A DNA stretch of 16,993 nucleotides from positions 1-16,993 of the forward strand of contig PWVH01000076.1 in the NCBI GenBank assembly GCA_003563465.1. The letters run 5' to 3'. The stretch is from Coriobacteriaceae bacterium. GTDB lineage: Bacteria > Actinomycetota > Coriobacteriia > Anaerosomatales > SLCP01. Each line of letters opens with the position of its first letter. The first letter of the stretch is position 1. Below the pieces are notes generated by a model that did no database searches, was not told the DNA's origin, and worked only from the letters and a program-made list of their open reading frames with translations. The position numbers and the translations under genes were made by a program. Shown here piece by piece: positions 1-8,300 of the stretch.

Positions 1-1
1 G

Positions 2-64
2 AGCGCGCTCTCGATCGACGCGAAGTTCCTCGCGACCCTCGGATCGCTTCCTTCGTTCCGGTGA
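2..64 (+). CDS. C-terminal tail of a gene entering from the left edge (unidentified)
   Basis: Frame 2 is open from the window edge and reads SALSIDAKFLATLGSLPSFR before a TGA at 62-64. Seventeen of the 20 codons end in G or C, the third-position bias of the confirmed genes here, which is the only reason to call it coding. Twenty residues are too few to identify a family. If real, it is a plus-strand gene ending about 290 bp before the next plus-strand gene. It could also be chance. Confidence 0.35.
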   Translation, partial: SALSIDAKFLATLGSLPSFR

Positions 65-278
65 CGCGATCGCCACCGGTCCTGGTCGCGATTCCCCACA
101 GAGACGCTCTCGTAGTCCATCCGGGTCCCATCCGTCGCCCACGGCCCCTCAATGCTACAACGCACGCCTTCTCGGCACTCAGATCAGGATCGATTCCTGC
201 CCCACGCATGTCTCTACCTGGCATTACGCGGATGGCAAATATTTCTGCATTAGATATGACGTTTTTTGAGATATCCCG

Positions 279-288
279 GTACTAGTAC
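279..288. promoter_or_regulatory. 10-bp perfect palindrome in the putative promoter, candidate operator
   Basis: GTACTAGTAC is a perfect 10-bp palindrome in the AT-rich region about 65 bp upstream of the ATG at 351. Its position would suit a dimeric repressor such as an autoregulating small protein. Short palindromes occur by chance, so this is tentative. Confidence 0.25.
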
Positions 289-322
289 AGTAGAAGGTCG
301 AATAATCGGCCTCAAAACATAC

Positions 323-336
323 GCCCCGATGGGGGC
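323..336 (+). promoter_or_regulatory. GC-rich hairpin just before the ribosome site of the 351 gene
   Basis: GCCCC (323-327), loop GATG, then GGGGC (332-336) forms a 5-bp all-GC stem. It ends six bases before the GGAG at 343-346 that serves the ATG at 351. Such a hairpin in the 5' leader could limit ribosome access. It has no T-run, so it is not a typical terminator. Any function is inference. Confidence 0.3.
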
Positions 337-350
337 AGAAACGGAGCATC

Positions 351-818
351 ATGATTACGGCAATACCCGATGGCCGCAAGGTCAACATCGAGGAAGACGA
401 TGGCGATATCCGGACCGAGGCCTTCCACGACGACAACGTCGCGTACTACTCGGCCCAAGCGATCGAGCTTCGAAACGACGACGATGGGCCGTCGATCACG
501 CTCAACGAGTTCAAACGTCGCTGGGAGCACTACTACGCCCGACTGCGCTTGACTCCAGAGACACTCGCCGAATACGAGTGCTGCCTCGAACCCATCATGG
601 ACGAACTCGGTGAGCTCCCTATCGACCAGGTCCGGGATGAAGCCTACGCGTACTACTACCGGCACGCCAGCCCAGACGGTCTAAGCGCTCTTCACTCGAC
701 CATGTCCAGGTTCTCCGCTTTGCACGGAGTCGCCAGGAAGTGGGGCTATACCGACGAACCGGCGATCTCGGTGGCCGAACTGACGGCCTCCTGGCTCAGA
801 AAGCCTGTCCGTTCGTAG
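351..818 (+). CDS. Orphan tyrosine-recombinase core-binding (SAM-like) domain protein
   Basis: This 155-aa protein starts at ATG 351 with GGAG four bases upstream. Residues 1-47 are acidic and polar with no recognised fold. Residues 48-142 follow the pattern of the N-terminal DNA-binding domain of phage-type tyrosine recombinases: a T/L-x-E-F-x-x-x-W start, a LTPETLAEYECCLEPIMDELG segment ahead of a LPIDQV stretch, and a final helix FSALHGVARKWGYTDEPA like the usual 'A-x-x-W-G-x-x-x-x-P' end. The protein stops there, so the catalytic domain with the R-H-R-Y residues is absent. It is either a truncated integrase left by a mobile element or a free-standing DNA-binding regulator. It is the only mobility-type gene in the window and lies at the edge of the defence cluster, convergent with it. 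The fold is inferred from pattern only. Confidence 0.6.
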   Translation: MITAIPDGRKVNIEEDDGDIRTEAFHDDNVAYYSAQAIELRNDDDGPSITLNEFKRRWEHYYARLRLTPETLAEYECCLEPIMDELGELPIDQVRDEAYAYYYRHASPDGLSALHSTMSRFSALHGVARKWGYTDEPAISVAELTASWLRKPVRS

Positions 819-1098
819 CTCGACTCAGGCGACCGGGGCCGGACCTAGGATCAGCACCTTGACAACTGAATACAGCCTGGGGCCCAGGCATATCGTGGTC
901 TTCAGCACCAGGTGGTCGGCGTGACCTTCCGCGTCGGCCGCCTGGGTAGTCCGGAGTCTCTAGATGTCAGATACTGGAAAACCCACTCATTCTTCCTGGT
1001 CAAGGACTTATTTCAGAACATCATTCTCATCATCTGATACTCAAGATCATCAAACTACTCAGAAGCTAGACGTCTTGATATCACGCTCGTCGTCTCTC
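819..1098. other. Convergent intergenic region
   Basis: This is the gap between the end of the plus-strand recombinase-like gene and the end of the minus-strand nuclease gene. Both neighbours finish here, so terminators are expected. The only clear structure is the hairpin at 875-889. A long plus-strand open frame beginning at 964 runs on antisense into the nuclease gene and is not believed to be a gene. Confidence 0.5.
875..889. terminator. Short perfect hairpin, possible terminator between convergent genes
   Basis: GCCTGG (875-880), loop GGC, CCAGGC (884-889) is a perfect 6-bp inverted repeat about 57 bp after the stop of the 351 gene. No T-run follows on either strand, so intrinsic termination is uncertain. 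Location between converging genes is the main argument. Confidence 0.3.
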
Positions 1099-2106
1099 CT
1101 ACTCCTCCACAACAAGCGCCCAAAGACGTTTCAGAGGGAGTTCAGCCTGCATATCGTCAGGCAGTCTAGAGTATTGATCCACCACTGTGTCGACGACATC
1201 GTCTGCATCCCAAAGCCGAATCTCGAAGAAGAGACGGCGTGCCTCGCTCACAACCGAGGACTTGAAACCACCCCAAGACACGAGAAGCCCTTGCTCCGCG
1301 CCAAACCCCTTCATGATGCCCTGAAGCTCACGCAGAACCGAAACATCTACCGGCGTATCCGAAGACTTGACCTGCACCACCAAACGAGGGTGATCGAAGC
1401 CCATCGCCCCTTTTCCCGCGATTATGTCGACGCCGCCATCGGCTCCATGAGACGACACTCTCGAGTGGTACCCTTGCGCCTCCAACAACGCTCCTACGAG
1501 CCGGGCTAGCTCATGACCCCTGTACTTCTGTGAGATATGCGTCCTGATTTGATCGCGGGCGAACTCCTCCAGGTTGACGACCGGCTCTTCCTCGCCGCCA
1601 TCAGCAACCAGGCCCGGACCATCGTATCTTCCACCAGACACCAAAGCCTTCAACCTGGCCTCTGCGTCATTGCGCTGAATCTGGCACACGGTCATGAAGG
1701 CGCCCAGTGAGTACAGGATGTCCTGGTCGATCGAGCTGCGGGCTACGTCGGTGTTGATCCACTTGACTGGACGTATATGCCGCGCGTCTTCGGGATTGTC
1801 GGGCCGATACTCGTACGGGCCAACAACCTCGCCGAATGCCACGGCAGAGCGGCCTTTCAGCGGCAGCGCCACCCAATCGCCGACCTGGATCCGGTGGGAA
1901 AAGGCCCAAAGCTGCCCCGCCCAGTTCCTAAGCCTCTGCAGCTCATGTTCTGGGTATGCTGCCTTCAGCGCCTCGAGCAAGGCCTCTCTACTCTCGATTG
2001 CGCCAAGATCACCCTTTCGCTCCCAACCGATCAACACGACGTCATTCTCGATCGCGAACATCTCGCGCTCGCCATGCCTGCCGGCACGCACCAACCAAAG
2101 CGCCAT
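1099..2106 (-). CDS. Mrr-like restriction endonuclease with N-terminal EVE/PUA-like domain
   Basis: A predicted nuclease of 335 aa and the last gene of the methylase-helicase operon. Residues 1-115 (MALWLVRAGRHGEREMFA..., VVLIGW, GDLG, VGDWVALPLKG, FGEVVGPY) look like the PUA/EVE-type fold at the N-terminus of COG4127-like proteins; EVE-family folds can bind modified bases. Residues 193-300 carry a PD-(D/E)xK Mrr-type core: GHELARLVGALLEAQGY with E199, GADGGVDII with D227, and QVKSS with Q245 and K247. All expected active-site positions are present, so it should be catalytic. I chose ATG 2106 because the family-like sequence begins there and AGAGG lies upstream, though 10 bases away. An in-frame TTG at 2148 would add 14 atypical residues. 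The gap to the helicase stop is 54 bp. Likely job: cleaving DNA chosen by the helicase or by its modification state. The family call is firm, the substrate unknown. Confidence 0.85.
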   Translation of the reverse strand: MALWLVRAGRHGEREMFAIENDVVLIGWERKGDLGAIESREALLEALKAAYPEHELQRLRNWAGQLWAFSHRIQVGDWVALPLKGRSAVAFGEVVGPYEYRPDNPEDARHIRPVKWINTDVARSSIDQDILYSLGAFMTVCQIQRNDAEARLKALVSGGRYDGPGLVADGGEEEPVVNLEEFARDQIRTHISQKYRGHELARLVGALLEAQGYHSRVSSHGADGGVDIIAGKGAMGFDHPRLVVQVKSSDTPVDVSVLRELQGIMKGFGAEQGLLVSWGGFKSSVVSEARRLFFEIRLWDADDVVDTVVDQYSRLPDDMQAELPLKRLWALVVEE

Positions 2107-2160
2107 TCTTGTCACGCCTCTCGTCTTCCGTGTTCCACACGAGCCCAATCACTCCCAGCT

Positions 2161-5100
2161 CTATGAAACCTCCATCCAGCAGACGACACCCAGATCATCA
2201 TGCGTGATAGCTCGTCCAGGACCGTCAACCCGTTCCACGGGCCTCAAACCGTATCGCTCGACGACCTCGACGATACGATCGGCCGCCACCAGAAGCGAGA
2301 TCTGATCGGCAGAGAGTTCAGTACGGACAGCAGACAGCCCTCGACGCACAAGCTGGCCGCGCCCCACGCTCAATGCCGCCTCTGCACGGTTGTACCTAGG
2401 ATCACGAGGTAGATCGGGTGACCTCAGGACCTCGAGAGCCCACCGTTGGCTCGCCTGCAGGCGCTCTTCGGCAGCCCGCGGATCCAGTCGCTCGTTGTAC
2501 TCGCGACAGATGTCGTCGGCAGCAGATCTCCACATCATCTCGAGATCACGTGTCTTATCCACCTGAGCACCGGTATCGGGATCGATCCTCCTGAGTATCT
2601 CCAAGTCGTCGTCGACCAAGATTCCGTCGTCACAGACGAACCGCCAGTACCTCTCTCCGGACTTGGCTCTCGCCGCGAAGAACACCCCTCCCGTCACTCC
2701 GGGTTTTGCTACCGTGGCACCGATTCCCCAAGGAAGCCGCTTGATTCGGTCGATCTCTCCCTCATCGCGCGCCGTGCGCAACAGAGCCCTGTACTCCTCA
2801 GCGACGAACGTCGAAGACCCGGATCGCTCTCCATCATCCAGAAGGGTCGGGTCCCCTTTGGATATCCGATCCGCGAGATCCTCCAAGTCGGCGAAGATGC
2901 GTTGCTCGATATCCACGTCCTCGAGTACCTGACTCTCCATGCCGACTGCTGCATTGGCGGCGGCGATCTTCGTGCGGACCTTGGCCTCAAGCTTGAGCGC
3001 CTCCTCAAGCTCCCCAGGCTCCGGAAGCAGTGTATACAGATACACCTCTTCATGCGGGCTCTTCAACCGGATCACACGACCGTTGCGCTGTACGATTCTC
3101 TGTGGGTTCCACGGCATGTCGTAGCTGATGACAGCCTGCGCCTCCTGAAGGTTCTGCCCCTCTGAGACGACATCCGTCGATATCAACAGATCGACCTCGT
3201 CTTCAACATCGATCGAATACATGCCCTCGTAGTCATCTACCGAGTGGGGACAGAACCGTTCCAACTGCTTGACCCGCTGGTCGGCGTCCATCTCGTTTCC
3301 GATGATGGCAGCAAACGCGCGCCCACCGAAGCGCTTAGGGTCGGAAGCGATCGCACTCCTGATGTAGTCCACGGTGTCTGCGTACGTCGTGAACACCGCG
3401 ACCTTCTTCGCCCTTGTCGTTCTCAGAGCCTGAGCCAGTGCCTCGAGTTTCGGGTCCGGCAGTTCGAGCAGCCGTTCTAGCCGATCGGCGATACGCATCA
3501 GAAGCTCACGATCCGACGCTATGTCTTCGATGTATTGCTCGGAGAATTCACTCGCATCGTGAAACCCGAAGTCCTCACCGAGCGCACTGTCCACGGTATC
3601 AGGGACAGGTTCGCCTCCCTGGAGATCGAACACCATCTGGCGAAGTGCACTCACCGACGGCACCTTCTTCAATCGCTCCCACGACTCCAGCACCGCGTCG
3701 TGGGCAGATACCATCCCACAGACGGTCCTAGAAGCCGCGTATGCAGATGATTCGAACCTCTTCAGCAGACCCGACTTGATCAGACCCGCGAGGACGCGCT
3801 CGTCTTGAGCCTCGGTTGGCTCACCCCTCACGTAAGCACTCGGACGATACCTCGCCATGTTCAGATCACCTATAGCCTCGACGATCTCCGAGAACACGCC
3901 AGGATACACAGAGTCCAGATCGTAGCGGACCTCTCGCATTCTCGGTTCCGGGAATCGCACTATCGTACCGTCGTCGAACGTGGCGCCCGGGTAGTGACGC
4001 ATCAGGAATGCTCGGTCCCGCCGGACAGTCAGTTCATTCATCAGAGGGAAGAGCTTGTCTTCGCTGATGGCATCGGGATCGGCCGCGCCGGCGAGCAGGA
4101 AACGCTGACGAAGCGAAGGTGTCTTCAGCGGCTCCCCTGCGAAAGCGGCATCGTGACGTGCGAACAGCATGATCAGGTTATACAGATCCCAAAGCGCGTT
4201 GTTCACCGGTGTCGCCGTCAACAGAACCAGATCCTTCTTAGACCCCCCCAGCATACGATCCAGACACCCGTACCAGTGGGTATCCTGGTTGCGAAACGCG
4301 TGCGCCTCGTCGATCAACACCAAGCGGTACGCATCCTTGTCGACGGCCAGCACACTATCGGCTCCCGGGCGATCACTCAGTTGTCTGTCTCGTGCAAGCT
4401 GCTGGTAGCTGATCACCTCGGCTGGCAGCATCTTACGTGATATCGCCGGCTGCCAGACGTTTCGCTTCATCTGAGCCGGCACCACCACCAGGGCTCGTTG
4501 CCCGAGTTCCTTCGTGTAGTGCTCTATGAACTGCAGGCCCACCATCGTCTTGCCCGTGCCGACACCGTCGGCGTACAGCACGCCTGCGTGTTTCCCCACG
4601 ATCCGCAGGGCTCTGTGGTAGCCGTCTTGCTGAAATGCCGTCAAGTTGCGTGTTGGTGCCTCGTCGCTTGTCTCCTCGATCTCATCACCGTAGATCTCCC
4701 ATAGCGCTCGGAGGAAGATGGTCTTCGGATCGTAGTCGACCTCTTCCGGATAGAGCAGTTCGATCAGATCGTCCTTGAAGTCCTCAGCCTCACTCCAGAG
4801 CTCCTTGAACCACTCACGCGACATCCTCACCGTGTTGGGCTGGTAGTTTGCCAGACCCAGCTCAAGATTCGCGATCAGACCTCCGGCAGTCAGGTTCGCC
4901 GATGTGACAATCGCTGCCCCGTCAACGACATCGTCATCGTATTCAGCGAAGATGTATGCCTTGCCGTGGAGGAAACGTCCGACGAACCGCTTAACCTCAA
5001 CGTCCTCGCCCTCGAGAAGTCTACGGACCCTCTCGATCGTCTGAGCCCTACGGCTTTCTGGAAACGCATCGAAATCGCGCTCTCCTCGAAGTCGGGCCAT

Positions 5101-5364
5101 GCTCGTCTTGAAGCTCTCCTGTGCAGCCAGCCGCTCCGGGACCCCTTCAATCCCAAGCCCAGCTTCGGGAGTCGCGCCGATAAGCAGGCGAAGCGGGCGC
5201 TTACCGCTTTCCAGCTGCACCGCTGCAAGCTCAACAAGACCCGACATCGCCACGTACCCGGTCGCTACCGACATGGGCGCGTCCCGGTGCTCGGCAAGCC
5301 ACCTCAAAGCAGCGCGGTGCGAGTAACGATCCTGGTTGTCTATCAACTCGGGCTGGCCGACCAT
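2161..5364 (-). CDS. PLD-family nuclease fused to SNF2-type helicase (DrmD-like)
   Basis: This 1067-aa protein has two parts. Residues about 10-205 are a phospholipase D-type domain with H133-x-K135 in FLHGKAYIF and, about 20 residues on, TSANLT in place of the usual GSxN, giving one HKD-like half site. Residues about 240-800 are an SF2/SNF2 motor: Walker A DGVGTGKT (266-273), DEAH box (352-355), motif III TATP (383-386), STDVVSEGQNLQ (729-740), and motif VI PWNPQRIVQRNGRVIR (751-766). About 270 further residues are unassigned. ATG 5364 has GGAGG six bases upstream and overlaps the methylase stop as TGATG, so translation is probably coupled. SNF2 proteins paired with large adenine methylases occur in class 1 DISARM (DrmD with DrmMI), but drmA, drmB and drmC are absent. 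It probably translocates along DNA and may also nick or cut it. PLD domains can also bind without cutting. Confidence 0.88.
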   Translation of the reverse strand: MVGQPELIDNQDRYSHRAALRWLAEHRDAPMSVATGYVAMSGLVELAAVQLESGKRPLRLLIGATPEAGLGIEGVPERLAAQESFKTSMARLRGERDFDAFPESRRAQTIERVRRLLEGEDVEVKRFVGRFLHGKAYIFAEYDDDVVDGAAIVTSANLTAGGLIANLELGLANYQPNTVRMSREWFKELWSEAEDFKDDLIELLYPEEVDYDPKTIFLRALWEIYGDEIEETSDEAPTRNLTAFQQDGYHRALRIVGKHAGVLYADGVGTGKTMVGLQFIEHYTKELGQRALVVVPAQMKRNVWQPAISRKMLPAEVISYQQLARDRQLSDRPGADSVLAVDKDAYRLVLIDEAHAFRNQDTHWYGCLDRMLGGSKKDLVLLTATPVNNALWDLYNLIMLFARHDAAFAGEPLKTPSLRQRFLLAGAADPDAISEDKLFPLMNELTVRRDRAFLMRHYPGATFDDGTIVRFPEPRMREVRYDLDSVYPGVFSEIVEAIGDLNMARYRPSAYVRGEPTEAQDERVLAGLIKSGLLKRFESSAYAASRTVCGMVSAHDAVLESWERLKKVPSVSALRQMVFDLQGGEPVPDTVDSALGEDFGFHDASEFSEQYIEDIASDRELLMRIADRLERLLELPDPKLEALAQALRTTRAKKVAVFTTYADTVDYIRSAIASDPKRFGGRAFAAIIGNEMDADQRVKQLERFCPHSVDDYEGMYSIDVEDEVDLLISTDVVSEGQNLQEAQAVISYDMPWNPQRIVQRNGRVIRLKSPHEEVYLYTLLPEPGELEEALKLEAKVRTKIAAANAAVGMESQVLEDVDIEQRIFADLEDLADRISKGDPTLLDDGERSGSSTFVAEEYRALLRTARDEGEIDRIKRLPWGIGATVAKPGVTGGVFFAARAKSGERYWRFVCDDGILVDDDLEILRRIDPDTGAQVDKTRDLEMMWRSAADDICREYNERLDPRAAEERLQASQRWALEVLRSPDLPRDPRYNRAEAALSVGRGQLVRRGLSAVRTELSADQISLLVAADRIVEVVERYGLRPVERVDGPGRAITHDDLGVVCWMEVS

Positions 5365-8300
5365 CAGCTTCCTCCGAACTCAGAGTGTTTATTCGCCACA
5401 TTGTCTCGGTAGGCGGCGGGAACCGCGTTCAGGGTGAAGTCCTCGAACACGACTTCCAGATCCGCAGACGTGAGCCCGTAAGCAGTCGCCACAAGGGCAT
5501 CGATCTCGGCCTTCATCTCCTCACGCTTGCCAGCATCCAGCGGTCCGAAGTCCACGCCGACCTCGCTTGCGAAGGTAGCGAAACGTTCGTCGGGACACGA
5601 CAGCCGAGCCGACCTCGTGGCGATACCCACGATGTCAGTGGCGTCTACAGGCGGCAGCGTCAGCATGTACAAGATGAAGTAGTTCAAGCTCATCTCAACA
5701 AACCGACGTGCCTGCCAGTCGAAGGCCAGGCTGTTCATCACGCCGAGCACGAACGCCTTCTCGAGTGCTCCGCCAACGTCGAACACTAGATACGGTGCCT
5801 TGTTCGTCAACGCGATACCAGGGGCGATTAGGACAGCCAACGCCGTTCGCGCATTGGTGCGATTCGTGACGTCTCTAAATGCGATGCGAGCGTGCCTGAA
5901 GTCGAGCGTCGTCTCGTCTGTCAGATACTCACGATCGAAGTGGCGCACATACGTACTCCTGCTGTTGTTGCGTTTCGACTGCAGCTTGGGCAGCAGTTCG
6001 TCTTCGCGCACGAATCCAGCAGGATCGGCGCCATGCGCATCGAACTGGCCGAAGCTCCGGCCCTTCCATACAGGCACACCATCATCGTACCGAAAGAGCT
6101 TCTTGTCGTTCGTCTCGTGCAACTCCACGGAAGCGAACGCATGCCAGACTCCTTTGTAGCCCTCATCGAAACGCGGGCCTGAACGCACCTTCTCGAAGAC
6201 CTCCACCGCATCCTGGACAGGAAGCAGGGGTACCTCCCAAGACGGCTCGCCGCCTCCCTTCGGACGTGTCCAAGTTGCCAACGTCGCCATCGGGTAGCGA
6301 ATACCCTCGGAGTGCGATGCGGCCCTGAATGCCTCTTCGGAGTCTGCAGGGCCGGTCGTGCTGACCACGGCCTTCTCGCAAGGTTTCGCCCTCTTTGCTG
6401 ATAGCAGTGCAAAGGTCCACCGCGGCTCCATGTCGAAAGCCCATCGACCTTTGTTCAGAATGAAGTCGATTCGCCTTACCTCAGAACCCGAGAACAGCCA
6501 CCTTCGGAAGGGACGCGTCCCTTTGACAAGGAATGCAGATCGCGGCAACACCACCCCGATGTGGCCGCCTTCTCTGCAAAGATGGGTATACCGCTCGCAA
6601 AACAGCTTGTAGAGATCGGTATCTCCTCCGGCCTGCAGGTTGTATCCCCCGGCCGGTCCGAAGAACGACCTCAAGGACTTGAGCTCTTCCCTCCGAGCCT
6701 TTAACTTCTCTGGCAACTCGGGAAAACGGGACTTGAGATCCTCGATCGCCTTCCTACGATCACTTTCGCTGCGAAGCCCTCGGATGCCCGGCTGATGCAG
6801 CGCGTAGAAGGCCAGTTCCTCGATCGTGACCTCTTCCCATGGAGGGTTGCCGATCACGACATCGAAGCCCGGGCACTCACCGGCAAAAACCTCGGGGAAA
6901 GCCAACGGCCAGTGCAGGAACCTGTGCTTAGCCGCCAGTTCCTCAGCTGCTGCAATCTTCTCACCGGCATCTAGCGAAGGTGTGCCGTTGACTATCGCGT
7001 CTATCTCCGTCTGCAGTGGCGCACGCGTGCTGTCAGGCCCTAGTGGGTCGGCTGTCCAGAGATCGAACACCTGCTTTACCGGAGCACCGACGGCCTCCAT
7101 CTTGTCCACCAGTTCACCCGAGAGTGCTACCTCTTCCGGAGTACGGTCGCCCACCTCAGCAAGACGATTGGCAAGCAACTGAATCTCTGCACGCTTCTCG
7201 GGATACGGGCCCATGAGAAAGCCGAGTCCCACGTCTTCGACCATGCACGAATCGTCGGCCACACCCACAAGCGAGTTTCCGTGACGCAAGTTGTGGTTGA
7301 GGTAGCTCAGAGCAAGCCCCGGCACGAAGCTCTTCAGCCATAGTGTGATCTTAGCGACCTCCACCGCCATCGGGGACAGATCCACTCCAAAGATGCAGTG
7401 CTTCAGGACCACTCGGCGCAGCAGGGCACCATCTTCGACCGGACCGGAAAGCTCCGACTGCACATGTGCACGAAGCGACTCCAAGTAGTCGCTCACACCC
7501 GGCAGAGGCCTGCTCGCCAGGAAATCCTGTATCTCATCAGCGATGACATCGAGTGCATCGGCAAGGAAATGTGCGCTGCCCATCGCAGGGTCCAACACGC
7601 GGAACGCAAACAGCCGACTTGCGGACTGTCCCGGATCGGTCTCGGCGATGCTTGAGACCACATCCAGGTGGCTGCGCAGAGCCGGAAGCACGCCGTGCGT
7701 GGTCAGATGCCGCACCACGTCCTGGCGCGTGTAGTACACACCACCCGCCTTGCGCCCACCTTCTTCTGTCTGGAAGAACAGTTCGTCTGCTGATACGACT
7801 ACCTCGTCTTCTGGGCCAGCCGGTTCATACACCTCGGCCTTGCCGGACTTGAGCTTCTTTCTTGCGACCTTCAAGTCAACGTCGGCAAGCGACAAGCGAA
7901 GCGAGAGCAGGTTCTCGTAGATACGACCTAGATGCTCGACTTCGAGTCCCGCATAGTCGACGCCGACATCAGGGCTGTCGCTTTCGGAGTCGAACCCCAA
8001 CGCAACGAGCGCGTTGCCGAAAACGTCATCGGTGAGCGATATGTCCTCTAGGAGCGTAGCGCCAAGCAGTCCGTTCTCACTGAAGAGGTCACCATCGTAC
8101 GCAGGTACCCCGAGAGCACGATTGCCGAGCCGAACCGCCTTCACAAGCACCACGAAGCTGTCCCAGTAGAACGTCGATCTGGAATCTAGGCTCTCCTTGC
8201 TGTCCAGGGCAGATCGCGAAAGCGTCGTCAGGCCATGCGGCTTGTAGGCCGCGGCATTCAGGGGCAGGTAGCCCTGGCTTTCGCAGTAGAGCAGGAATAG

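Larger units (their letters stand above)
65..350. other. Intergenic stretch with probable promoter of the 351 gene
   Basis: I see no convincing gene in this stretch; short open frames lack coding bias and ribosome sites. The half nearest the next gene (about 236-300) is markedly AT-richer than its surroundings and includes a T6 run. That is where I would expect the promoter, although no clean -35/-10 pair with 17-bp spacing stands out. A palindrome and a hairpin within it are listed separately. Confidence 0.5.

Noticed and set aside
859..896. TTGACA as a promoter -35 box
   Set aside because: The best -10-like TATCGT is 26 bp away, and the element points into the end of a converging gene.
964..1509. 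Plus-strand open frame of 181 aa
   Set aside because: Most of it is antisense to the Mrr-like gene, which has clear catalytic motifs. Its own product has no recognisable pattern.
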